DNA of 64,000 nt, from contig DASQFN010000079.1 of the NCBI GenBank assembly GCA_035633115.1, positions 206,048 through 270,047 of the forward strand. The letters run 5' to 3'. The DNA comes from Gemmatimonadaceae bacterium (GTDB lineage Bacteria > Gemmatimonadota > Gemmatimonadetes > Gemmatimonadales > Gemmatimonadaceae). The position numbers were made by a program, and so were the translations under genes. Under the pieces are notes generated by a model. The model did no database searches, was not told the origin of the DNA, and worked only from the letters and a program-made list of their open reading frames with translations. Positions 33,310-41,795 of the stretch are shown here, piece after piece; position 1 is the stretch's first letter; each line of letters starts with the position of its first letter.

Positions 33310-33774
33310 ATGAAAGACCCCATAAACCCGGTTGCATCAGCTTGGAACACTTCGCCGACCGCGAAGGCAAAGAATGCCGTCGAGCGTTCCGTCACTGCGT
33401 TGCTCGACGAGCTCGCACCGGAACGCGTGCTCAAACGAGACAGGCAGCTCGCAGGCCCGGTTGAGCAGCACCGAACGCCGACCGGATGTGTCCTCCAGGC
33501 AGCCGACGCCGCAGTCAGCGTTTCATGGTTCGCAGGCGCCGGGAATGCACTCGGTGAGCTGCGTATTGTCGTGTGGCACGGGACCGTTCAGCGCCGCGGT
33601 GCTCCGCGAAGCCAGAAAGCGGCAAAGATCATCGAGGAGCTCGTGCTGCAGCCGATCGAGCCTCCTGTCGACGACCGTCTGTGGGAAGATGCTGATGGCC
33701 GTAAATACAACACCGCTTCCCTTGCGGCGAAATCACTGGCTCTCTTGAAAGAGCAAGTCGGAGCGCACACCTAG
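33310..33774 (+). CDS. Hypothetical protein
   Basis: The 154-residue protein is cytoplasmic by composition. It contains ELRIVVWHGTVQRRGAPRSQKAAKIIEEL and ends with KSLALLKEQVGAHT. I recognise no family. The mix of helices and a central strand cluster suggests a small alpha/beta fold. Confidence 0.5.
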   Translation: MKDPINPVASAWNTSPTAKAKNAVERSVTALLDELAPERVLKRDRQLAGPVEQHRTPTGCVLQAADAAVSVSWFAGAGNALGELRIVVWHGTVQRRGAPRSQKAAKIIEELVLQPIEPPVDDRLWEDADGRKYNTASLAAKSLALLKEQVGAHT

Positions 33775-33830
33775 CCTTCCGGCGGTCCATTTTCGGACCG
33801 CAGTCCACGCTCTTCGGACAGGGTGGCCGC

Positions 33831-33935
33831 ATGGTCACCGATCACGTCGGCATCCTGAAGCGGCAGCCCGACGGGAGTTTGAAGTTCTACATCGACATCT
33901 TTGCTGCCAGCCCATCGGCGGCGCCCCGGCGATGA
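33831..33935 (+). pseudogene. Possible remnant of a SnoaL-like gene
   Basis: A 34-codon open frame reads MVTDHVGILKRQPDGSLKFYID, resembling the KRQPDG-W C-terminal strand of SnoaL/DUF4440 proteins, and stops after IFAASPSAAPRR. No matching N-terminal part lies upstream. It sits in the 256-base gap before the amidohydrolase. Treat it as a gene fragment with low certainty. Confidence 0.3.
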
Positions 33936-34030
33936 GCCTCAACATGTTCTGACGGTCGCAGCAACTGGCGTTTTGCGGGGGCGTTCCGCATCGTAGGCGC
34001 ATGTCGCGGACGCCCGAGCAGCACCTCACC

Positions 34031-35443
34031 ATGCTTCGCAATCGCTGCTTCTTGTTCCTGCCGCTCGTCGCGATTCTTCACGCATGTGCGACCGTTCCCT
34101 CTACGGGCGCGAATGAAAGCGTTGCAATCGTCGGTGTCACTGTCGTCGATCCATCATCCACACAATCGCCAGCCACCGACCAGACCATCCTCATAGCGGA
34201 TGGGCTGATCCGCGTGGTGGGCCCTTCATCGACAATCGCAGTTCCCGCCAACGCACGACGAATAGATGCGCGGGGAAAGTTTGCGATCCCGGGACTCTGG
34301 GATTCGCACGTTCACTTCATGAACACTGGAGTCACCGCGCTTCCGTTGCTCGTCGCGCACGGGGTCACGAGTGTCCGCGAGATGGGTGGATTCATCGACA
34401 GCACGCGAGCGTGGCAGGCGCGCATGAAAGCCGGATCACTCGTCGGCCCGCGCATAATCACACCCGGACCTATTCTAGAAAGCCCCCGTTATCTGGAGGG
34501 AGTTGTCCAGCGCAGCACCGGCAGCAATTCGCAGCTGGCCCTTCGGGTGCTGCCTTACCGCCTTCGCGTCGGCGACTCTGTCGAGGCAAGAAAGGCGATC
34601 GATTCACTGGTCAAGCTTCGAGTGGACTTCGTGAAGATCAGAACGTCCGCAACTCCCGCGGCGTTCTACGCCACACTTCGGGAAGCTGGGCGAGCGGGAC
34701 TACGCGTTGCCGCGCATCAGCCGAACGCCGTGACTCTGCGCAGCGCAATCGATTCCGGGCAGACGGATCTCGAGCACGCAATACTCCCTCCCCTGAGCCA
34801 GCTGTCCGAAGCGTCGCGCGATTCCATCTACTGGACATTTGTCAAAAACAATGCGTGGTACACGCCGACGCTCACCGTCTCGAGAGCGGTAATGCTCTCC
34901 GGCGACTCCGCAGCGCGGGCGATTTTCAGCGATGAGGCCATCCGCCTCGACGAGCGCAGAGCATACGCATCGCGCTGGCTCCTCGGCTGGTGGCGAATGC
35001 AGGTGGATGAGCGCGCAGGCGATACGTCATCGGCGCGCGCAGCTCAGGGCGAGGAGGCATATCGAAGCAGCACGAACGACGTTCATCAAATGTACAAGCT
35101 CGGCGTCAACATTCTCGCCGGAACCGATGCAGGCTCGGTACTGGTCTATCCCGGCTTTGGTCTGCACGAGGAGCTTCAGCGTCTGGTTGAAGACGCCAGG
35201 CTCTCACCACGCAGTGCACTCTGGAGCGCGACCATCGGTCCCGCGCGGTTCGCACACCTCGAGAACCGACTGGGCACAATCTCCGCGGGGAAGATTGCGG
35301 ACATAGTTCTGCTCGACGCTGATCCGCTCACCAACATCCGCAACACACGCCGGATTTTCGCGGTGGTTCAGGCCGGCCGGGTATTTTCGCGTGCCGCGCT
35401 GGACGCCCTTCTCAGCGAAGTGCGATCAGCCGTGGCGCATTGA
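34031..35443 (+). CDS. Exported amidohydrolase (imidazolonepropionase/CP4-like)
   Basis: The 470-residue protein has a lipoprotein signal (LVAILHACATV). The metal-dependent hydrolase core shows the HVHF metal motif (GLWDSHVHF), a DFVKIRTS segment with the bridging Lys, AAHQ and GTDAGS near the active site. This places it in the amidohydrolase superfamily that cleaves amides or cyclic amides; the substrate is unknown. The upstream ATG at 34001 would precede the signal and was rejected. It is coupled to the following CPBP gene. Confidence 0.88.
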   Translation: MLRNRCFLFLPLVAILHACATVPSTGANESVAIVGVTVVDPSSTQSPATDQTILIADGLIRVVGPSSTIAVPANARRIDARGKFAIPGLWDSHVHFMNTGVTALPLLVAHGVTSVREMGGFIDSTRAWQARMKAGSLVGPRIITPGPILESPRYLEGVVQRSTGSNSQLALRVLPYRLRVGDSVEARKAIDSLVKLRVDFVKIRTSATPAAFYATLREAGRAGLRVAAHQPNAVTLRSAIDSGQTDLEHAILPPLSQLSEASRDSIYWTFVKNNAWYTPTLTVSRAVMLSGDSAARAIFSDEAIRLDERRAYASRWLLGWWRMQVDERAGDTSSARAAQGEEAYRSSTNDVHQMYKLGVNILAGTDAGSVLVYPGFGLHEELQRLVEDARLSPRSALWSATIGPARFAHLENRLGTISAGKIADIVLLDADPLTNIRNTRRIFAVVQAGRVFSRAALDALLSEVRSAVAH

Positions 35444-36333
35444 GAATCTGGGCGCGGCTGCCCGTCATCGTCCGAGCCCTCATCAGCGGCGGTCTGATGG
35501 CCACCGCTGGAACTGTCCCGTGGGGACTGATTGCGGGAATGAATCTGAAGCACATGCCGAGTGTGCCCTGGGCAGTGCCCCCTGCGGCGTTGTATCTATG
35601 GCTGTTCTGGCGATACGCCCGTGGCGACGGGTGGCCGCGATCAACCGCGGAGGCGCGCCGCAAGAGTCTCAGGGCCAATTCTCTGCCTGGCGAAGTATGG
35701 GGCGCAGCCATGTTTGCCGGCGTCCTGGGCCTCATCACCGTCGTTCTGCTTCTGCGTGTGATGAACCGCCTGGTCGTGCTGCCACAGCAGCAGGACGACA
35801 TCTCGAAGTATCCCCTGATGACAGTGGTCTTGCTTGTGGCTATGGGCTCAGTCGTCGCGGGCGTCGTCGAGGAAGGATCGTTTCGCGGCTACATGCAGGG
35901 TCCGATCGAGCGCCGTCACGGGCCGGTGATCGCAATTCTAGTGACGGGGCTCCTCTTTGGATTCGTTCATTTCACACATCCCGAGGTGACGGTGCTCCTG
36001 ATGCCGTACTACCTGGCTGTCGCCGCCGTTTACGGTCTGCTTGCTTACTTCACGAACTCCATCCTGCCGAGCATGGTGCTGCATGCCGGCGGGAATGCCT
36101 TGGCTGCCATCGATCTCTTCGCACGCGGTCGCTCGGAGTGGCAGGCATCGGCGAACCCGGATCCGTTGATCTGGGAAGCAGGCACGGATGCCTCATTCTG
36201 GATTTCCGTGGTTGCTTTTCTTTTCGTTGGCTCAGCGGCGGGTTGGGCATACGCCGGGCTTGCGGCCGTCGCGAAGAGCGGCAGGCGTGGTACATCAGAC
36301 AGAGAGAGGCAGATATTTGAGCGAGAGGTCTGA
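35440..36333 (+). CDS. CPBP-family intramembrane metalloprotease
   Basis: The 297-residue membrane protein has the Abi/CAAX-prenyl-protease motifs EEGSFRGYMQG (EExxxR) and FGFVHFTHP (FxxxH), which form the active site within the membrane. The TTG start overlaps the amidohydrolase stop by four bases (TTGA). Relatives include Rce1-like proteases and proteins acting in bacteriocin self-immunity; no such cluster is seen here. Confidence 0.9.
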   Translation: MRIWARLPVIVRALISGGLMATAGTVPWGLIAGMNLKHMPSVPWAVPPAALYLWLFWRYARGDGWPRSTAEARRKSLRANSLPGEVWGAAMFAGVLGLITVVLLLRVMNRLVVLPQQQDDISKYPLMTVVLLVAMGSVVAGVVEEGSFRGYMQGPIERRHGPVIAILVTGLLFGFVHFTHPEVTVLLMPYYLAVAAVYGLLAYFTNSILPSMVLHAGGNALAAIDLFARGRSEWQASANPDPLIWEAGTDASFWISVVAFLFVGSAAGWAYAGLAAVAKSGRRGTSDRERQIFEREV

Positions 36334-36345
36334 AGTTTTCGAGAC

Positions 36346-36894
36346 ATGGTAGTAGCGCTCGCCGTCGCTGTAGCCTGCGTACTTACGCTCGCGACGATGG
36401 GACGTGCGACGATTTTTCTCGTCGTTGCGATGTTGTTGTGCTACGCACTATGGGTGCGTCGCACGGAATGGCCGCCGGGTGAAACTGTTCTCGGAGTGTA
36501 CGCCCTCGCAGTACTCGTTCAGTGCGCCCATTCTGTGGAGGAATACCTGGCCGGCTTCTACCGTGTATTTCCGCCCGTGTTCGGCGCCAGTCCGTGGTCT
36601 GGGCGACGGTTTCTGATCTTCAACCTTGTGTGGCTGACGATTTTTGTATTTGCCGGCGTCGGACTCTCGCGCGGAAGACGCGCTGCCCACTTAGTTGCAC
36701 TGTTTCTCGCGATCGGCGGCGGCATCGGCAACGGCCTCGGCCATCTTGCACTCTCGGCTCGTGGGGGTGGTTATTTCCCCGGAGCCTATACCGGAGTGCT
36801 CGCTCTCCTCGTGGGGTCGCTTCTCGCGTATCGTCTGATCCGAAAACCAGCTCACATCGTGTCAGCCGCGCACAACGCGGAGTCGCAAAGCTGA
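36346..36894 (+). CDS. HXXEE-domain membrane protein
   Basis: The 182-residue protein has five or so membrane helices and the defining HxxEE motif (CAHSVEEYLAGF). The HXXEE domain is a poorly characterised membrane domain that may bind metal or act as a hydrolase. It follows the CPBP protease by 12 bases, so the two may be expressed together. Confidence 0.75.
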   Translation: MVVALAVAVACVLTLATMGRATIFLVVAMLLCYALWVRRTEWPPGETVLGVYALAVLVQCAHSVEEYLAGFYRVFPPVFGASPWSGRRFLIFNLVWLTIFVFAGVGLSRGRRAAHLVALFLAIGGGIGNGLGHLALSARGGGYFPGAYTGVLALLVGSLLAYRLIRKPAHIVSAAHNAESQS

Positions 36895-36932
36895 GTTTCA
36901 GCTAATCGCGACCGGGTTCATCATCGCCTCCG

Positions 36933-39098
36933 CTACATTCCTTCAACAATCAGCCGAAACCGTGGCATCTCGCGGAGGGAATCGAGATCCGCGTCATGCG
37001 CAACCCAGTCCTTTTGACCATATCCCTTGTCGACTGCCTTCTCGAGGCAGTCCAAAGCCTCATTGGAATTGCCGAGCAGTGCATACATGCAGGATATGTT
37101 GTACAAAAGAAGTGGGTCGTCGGGATTGATCGTCAGGGCCCGGCGCGCGTAATCCCTCGCCGCGTCATTCAGGCCCAGGCTCGCGGCAACCGTCGCGCCA
37201 AGCTGACAGGCACGTGCGTCGTCTGGGTTGAGATTCAGTCGCTCGTCTATCAGGCGGAGTGCCTTTCTGTTCATTGCTTCGCTTTCTTCTTTCATTCCCA
37301 TGACACCGTAGCAACGCCCAAGAAACGTCGGCGCCTGAAAATCCTCTGGTCGCAACACGCACGCTCTTTCGAACAGCTTTGCGGCCTCCGCAAACTCCCC
37401 CTGTGCGATTCTCGCCCGCCCGTAGTGATACAGCGCTTCGAAAAGCTTTGGATCGAGCTTTATCGCAAACTCGAACTCACGCTCGGCTTCAGTAAAGCGC
37501 ATGCTCAATGAATGCGTTAATCCGGATGCGAGATGCGCCTCGGCCAGATCGGGACCTAGCTCGAGGGCCCTGCGGCTCGCTGCGTTTCCCTGAGTCAGAT
37601 TCTGCTCGCGGGCGTCGCAGTTCATGAAGAGAAGCGAGCAGCTGTCAGCCAACCCTGCATACGCGAGCGCGTAGTCGGGATCGAGCTCGATCGCGCGCCT
37701 GAACATCTGCCGGGCGTATTCGAGCCCGCTCCGGCTCCACTGATGGATGAACTGTCGTCCGCGCAGGTAGTACTCGTATGCCTGGACGTTCACCGAGCGG
37801 TCGCGCTCGATGGCTTTTTTCTCGCCCTCGCTGAGTATCACGCGAAGCGCGTCGAAGATCGCCTGCGAGATCTCGTCCTGAATGGTAAACACATCTTCCA
37901 TGTCGCGATCGAATTTTCCAGACCAGAGCTGATATCCATCTGCAACATTGATCAGCTGTGCACCGATGCGAAGCCTGTTCCCGATCTTTCGCACGCTGCC
38001 TTCGAGAACCGTCGAGACTTTGAGCTTCCGTCCGATCTCGCCGATGTCCTCGCTTTTTCCCTTGAAGACAAAAGACGACGTGCGTGAGGCAACGCGAAGG
38101 GACTGAATCTTCGAAAGCGCGTTGATCAGCTCCTCTGCCATGCCCTCAGTGAAATACTCGTTCTCGGGGTCGGCGCTCATGTTCGCGAAAGGCAGTACCG
38201 CCACCGATTTCGCCGCCGAGACTACCGGCTGTGGCAGTGTGGCCGTGTCACTCGGGGTAACGAGTGTCTCGCTACCGAGCGCCTGAGCGAATACGGCCGT
38301 CGACGCGAATCGGTCTGACGGAACAGCGGCCATCGCTTTTGTCACTGCCCTTTCCACGTGCTCCGGAACGCTTCCGCGCACTTCGCGGAGTGGCCTCGGC
38401 GCCTCCGTGAATCTCTTCGTGAGAACAGCCTGGGCCGTAGCACCAGTAAAGGGTCGTTCACCAGCGAGCATCTCGTAGAGAACACAGGCGAGACTGTATT
38501 GGTCGCTCTGTCCGTCGAGGTTGAGTTCCCCTGAAGCCTGTTCCGGACTCACGTAGGCGGGTGTCCCGACCATCATTCCGGTCTGAGTCAGTGTTTCCGA
38601 GGCGGCGGAGCTCACGGCCTTCGCGATTCCGAAGTCCATGACCATCGCCTCACCCTCGTAGAGCATGACGTTTTCCGGCTTGATGTCGCGATGAACGATC
38701 TTCTGCCGGTGTGCGTAATCGAGGGCGGACGCGATTCCCTTTGCGTGGCGCACGGCCTCGTCGACGGGAAGCTGCTTCTCGCGCTCGAGACGCTCCCTCA
38801 GCGACTCTCCCTCTACGTATGGCATCACGTAGTAGAGAAACGACTCTGATTCGCCGCTGTCGAAGAGCGGCAGGATGTGCGGGTGGTTCAGCCGGGCGGC
38901 GAGCTTGATCTCGCGAAGAAACCGCTCCGGCCCCAGCGACGCGGCGAGGTCCGGGTGAAGCACCTTGAGCGCGACGACGCGGTCGTGCTTGCAGTCCTGG
39001 GCGAGATACACGGTCGCCATCCCGCCGCGGCCGAGCTCACGGTCGATGACGTATGAGTCCGTGAGTGCCGTGCGTAACCGCTCGATTGGAAGGGCCAA
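36933..39098 (-). CDS. Ser/Thr kinase with TolB-like domain and TPR repeats
   Basis: This 721-residue protein starts with a protein kinase domain (about 15-280). It has the glycine loop GRGGMATVYLA, the lysine in VALKVLHPD, the catalytic loop HRDIKPENVML and the DFG motif DFGIAKA. A TolB/adenylate-cyclase-like segment follows (SVAVLPFANMSADPENEYFTEG), then about six TPR repeats in the C-terminal half. No membrane segment is obvious between them, unlike many relatives. It is a large, probably cytosolic regulatory kinase whose targets are unknown. Confidence 0.92.
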   Translation of the reverse strand: MALPIERLRTALTDSYVIDRELGRGGMATVYLAQDCKHDRVVALKVLHPDLAASLGPERFLREIKLAARLNHPHILPLFDSGESESFLYYVMPYVEGESLRERLEREKQLPVDEAVRHAKGIASALDYAHRQKIVHRDIKPENVMLYEGEAMVMDFGIAKAVSSAASETLTQTGMMVGTPAYVSPEQASGELNLDGQSDQYSLACVLYEMLAGERPFTGATAQAVLTKRFTEAPRPLREVRGSVPEHVERAVTKAMAAVPSDRFASTAVFAQALGSETLVTPSDTATLPQPVVSAAKSVAVLPFANMSADPENEYFTEGMAEELINALSKIQSLRVASRTSSFVFKGKSEDIGEIGRKLKVSTVLEGSVRKIGNRLRIGAQLINVADGYQLWSGKFDRDMEDVFTIQDEISQAIFDALRVILSEGEKKAIERDRSVNVQAYEYYLRGRQFIHQWSRSGLEYARQMFRRAIELDPDYALAYAGLADSCSLLFMNCDAREQNLTQGNAASRRALELGPDLAEAHLASGLTHSLSMRFTEAEREFEFAIKLDPKLFEALYHYGRARIAQGEFAEAAKLFERACVLRPEDFQAPTFLGRCYGVMGMKEESEAMNRKALRLIDERLNLNPDDARACQLGATVAASLGLNDAARDYARRALTINPDDPLLLYNISCMYALLGNSNEALDCLEKAVDKGYGQKDWVAHDADLDSLREMPRFRLIVEGM

Positions 39099-39204
39099 GT
39101 GCGTCGCTCGAAGTTTTGTCGGGGAATCTGTTTAGCGCCGCCGAAAGCCGCCAAGGCGCATCGCCCGTAGCTTTGTAGGTGCGGGCACTCATTATGGAAG
39201 GCGA

Positions 39205-40467
39205 ATGACTGACACGCAACATCTGGATCGCTCACGGGTTCTCGGCACAGCGCAGATCCGGTCACATTTCCCTTCGCTCGATCGCCTGCACAACGGTCAA
39301 CCTGTCGCTTATTTCGATGGACCCGGCGGAACACAGGTGCCGAGGCGCGTCGCGGACGCGGTAGTCGAGTACCTGTATCACCACAACGCGAACACCGAAT
39401 GGGCGTACCCAACCAGCATCGAGACTGATGCTGCGCTCCTGTTCGCGCGCCAGGCGCTCGCTGATTTCCTGAATGCATCACCGGCCGAGATCGTCTTCGG
39501 CGCGAACATGACGACGCTCACGTTTCACCTCTCGAGAGCACTTGGTCGCCGGCTCTCGGCCGGCGACGAGATCATAGTCACCGAGCTCGACCATCATGCG
39601 AACATCGATCCGTGGGTGGAGCTGGCGAAGGAGCGGGGTCTTTGTATTCGCATGGTGAGGATGATTCCGGAAACCGGCCAGCTCGACTGGGATGATTTCA
39701 GCCGGCAGCTCAACGCGAGGACGAGGATCGTCGCGATGGGCGCTGCTTCGAATGCGCTCGGCACGATCAACGACGTGCGCGCCGCCACCGAAATGGCTCA
39801 TGAAACGGGTGCGATGATGTTCGTCGATGCCGTTCATTACGCACCGCATTGCCTGCCCGACGTCCGCGCGATTGGCTGCGACTTCCTTGCCTGCTCGGCA
39901 TACAAATTCAACGGTCCGCACATCGGCATTCTCTACGGTCGGAATGACTTGCTCGAGGCGACCGACTTTCCGAGGCTTCGTCCGGCTCACCAAACGGGAC
40001 CGGAGAAAGCAGAAACCGGCACGCTCAATCATGAGGGAATCATAGGCGCCGCGGCCGCGGTGGACTTCTTTTCATCGCTGACGAGCGCCGGGGAGACAAG
40101 ACGCGAGCATCTGCAGCTGGTGTTCGATGAGCTCCACCAGCGAAGCTCGAGACTGGTGCGCGGGCTCTGGGACGGGCTTTCGTCGATAGGCGGAGTCCGT
40201 GTGTACGGTCCGCCGCCCGGAGTGGAGCGAACACCGACCGTAGCTTTCACGGTGGACGGTATTAATTCGAGAGAAGTCGCGCGCGGTCTTGCAGAGCGCG
40301 GAGTGTTCTGCTCGCACGGTGACTTCTACGCGATGACGGTTGTCGATCGACTCGGCCTTGCAGGAGAAGGTCTCGTGCGCGCCGGCTGCGCGATGTACAC
40401 CACGAGAGAAGAGGTGGGCCGCCTGCTCGAGGCGGTGAGATCAATCTGCCGCAGTAGAGCGATGTAA
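39205..40467 (+). CDS. Cysteine desulfurase-like PLP enzyme
   Basis: The 420-residue enzyme belongs to the class V aminotransferase branch known as 'cysteine desulfurase-like' (TIGR01976 type). The opening YFDGPGGTQVPRRVADAVVEY and NANTEWAYPTS are characteristic, and the PLP Lys is in LACSAYKFNGPHIG (Lys234). It lacks the RxGHHC catalytic cysteine found in SufS, which is normal for this branch, so its sulfur-transfer role is doubtful. It stands apart from the suf genes. Its biological substrate is not known. Confidence 0.9.
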   Translation: MTDTQHLDRSRVLGTAQIRSHFPSLDRLHNGQPVAYFDGPGGTQVPRRVADAVVEYLYHHNANTEWAYPTSIETDAALLFARQALADFLNASPAEIVFGANMTTLTFHLSRALGRRLSAGDEIIVTELDHHANIDPWVELAKERGLCIRMVRMIPETGQLDWDDFSRQLNARTRIVAMGAASNALGTINDVRAATEMAHETGAMMFVDAVHYAPHCLPDVRAIGCDFLACSAYKFNGPHIGILYGRNDLLEATDFPRLRPAHQTGPEKAETGTLNHEGIIGAAAAVDFFSSLTSAGETRREHLQLVFDELHQRSSRLVRGLWDGLSSIGGVRVYGPPPGVERTPTVAFTVDGINSREVARGLAERGVFCSHGDFYAMTVVDRLGLAGEGLVRAGCAMYTTREEVGRLLEAVRSICRSRAM

Positions 40468-40468
40468 G

Positions 40469-40500
40469 CTCCGCAGTCCGCAGTTACTCCGCAGTCCGCA
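40469..40500. repeat. Tandem tccgcagtccgca repeats between convergent genes
   Basis: Two copies of ctccgcagtccgca (40469-40482 and 40487-40500) sit 18 bases apart. The second copy overlaps the 3' end of the creatininase gene. The core tccgcagt also occurs in the palindrome at 20006-20047. Confidence 0.7.
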
Positions 40501-41263
40501 ATTCGTACATGTCTCCGAGATCAGCTGCGGCGAGCTCGACGAGAAATCCGGCGATCTTTTCAGTAACGGCATCGAGAAACCTGACTCCCTTTTCCGCTGA
40601 TGCCGCAGCCGGATTCCCAACGCCGGTATCCTCCGTCACCCGTGTCCACTCGCGCGGAGCCCAGGCCCATCCCTCCCGAAATGCTTTTACTTTGAACGTG
40701 CGCGCCTTCCCTTCGCCCGCTTCTGATAACGGAAGCACCAGATCGGGGCGGATGTGCAGCATCGCGCTCGTCTCCAGCTCACCGCCGTGATCACCGGGTT
40801 CGTCGAAGTACGGCTTCGGATCGACGCAGCTCCACCAGTTGATGGTCGACATGAAAACGCCACTCGCCAGTTGCAACTCGCGGATCATCTGCCTGAAATC
40901 ATTCCCACCATGGCCATTCAGAACTACGAGCTTCCTGATTCCCTGTGCTTCCAGTGAATGGGCGACGTCCGACAGAACCGCTGCCTGAGTACTTGGGTTC
41001 ATGTTGATGCACAGCCGGATGTTGAGCTGACCGGTGTTCACGCCGAAAGGAATCTCGGGCAGAACTATGACGCGGGTCCCCGCTTCCCATGCGCGTCGCC
41101 CGGCTTCGCGAGCTACGTAAGCGCTTTCGTGGTTGTCGGTGCCGTAGGGCAGGTGGAAGTTGTGGGCTTCCGTTGCACCCCATGGGAGCACGGCGACTTC
41201 GTAGTCCGTCGCGCGCGCCGTCTTCCACGTCACCTCACTCAACAGCCAGGGCTCACCAGGCAC
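40484..41263 (-). CDS. Creatininase-family amidohydrolase
   Basis: The 259-residue protein has the zinc-binding pattern of the creatininase family: PWGATEAHNFHLPYGTDNHE (Glu32, His34, Asp43), LNGHGGNDF and DHGGELETSAML. Family members hydrolyse creatinine or act on peptides and cofactors such as mycofactocin or FAPy. With no cofactor gene nearby, the substrate is unassigned. It converges with the cysteine desulfurase-like gene with 16 bases between. Confidence 0.9.
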   Translation of the reverse strand: MPGEPWLLSEVTWKTARATDYEVAVLPWGATEAHNFHLPYGTDNHESAYVAREAGRRAWEAGTRVIVLPEIPFGVNTGQLNIRLCINMNPSTQAAVLSDVAHSLEAQGIRKLVVLNGHGGNDFRQMIRELQLASGVFMSTINWWSCVDPKPYFDEPGDHGGELETSAMLHIRPDLVLPLSEAGEGKARTFKVKAFREGWAWAPREWTRVTEDTGVGNPAAASAEKGVRFLDAVTEKIAGFLVELAAADLGDMYELRTAE

Positions 41264-41435
41264 GGCAGATCCGGTAGGGGGAAATACGCCATCTGTCTCG
41301 CGAAACGATCAAAAAACTGATCCGTAGGGATTCAAAGTGGCACTGCGCGATGTAAGATATGGGTGCGTCTGATCGGGGGCGATCAACTGAGCCCGATTGG
41401 ACACCGACCACCTCTCTTCCTCCCGGATGGACAAC

Positions 41436-41696
41436 ATGGATTTCCTCACCTGGATAATCGTCGGACTAGTGGCGGGTCTCCTTGCATCACTCGTGATGGG
41501 CGGTACAGGGCTCGGAATTATCGGTGACATCATAATCGGGATCTGCGGAGCTTTCGTCGGCGGTTGGGTGTTTGGGATGCTGAGCATCACGAACCCGCTG
41601 AGCGGGCTTCCGGGGACCATCCTCGTCGCGTTTGTCGGGGCGCTGCTCCTTCTGGGCATTATCCGTCTGCTGCGGAGGCCAGGGCAAAACCTGTGA
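41436..41696 (+). CDS. GlsB/YeaQ/YmgE family membrane protein
   Basis: The small hydrophobic protein of about 86 residues has the family pattern IVGLVAGLLASLVMGG, GIIGDIIIGICGAFVGG and TILVAFVGALLLLGIIRLLRR, giving three membrane helices. Related genes respond to general stress in other bacteria. The start may be the ATG at 41427 or 41436; the latter gives the usual MDFLTWIIVGL beginning. It stands alone. Confidence 0.88.
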   Translation: MDFLTWIIVGLVAGLLASLVMGGTGLGIIGDIIIGICGAFVGGWVFGMLSITNPLSGLPGTILVAFVGALLLLGIIRLLRRPGQNL

Positions 41697-41795
41697 CGAA
41701 CGGATTGACCGGATTGGAACTGATCAGCAACAACCACGTGAGATCGGATTCATTTCTCCTTTGATTGTCTGATCCGTTCCAGCCCGCTGTTTGGC

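Noticed and set aside
39205..40467. Second sufS gene
   Set aside because: The RxGHHC catalytic Cys motif is absent and the opening sequence matches the cysteine desulfurase-like branch, so it was not called sufS.
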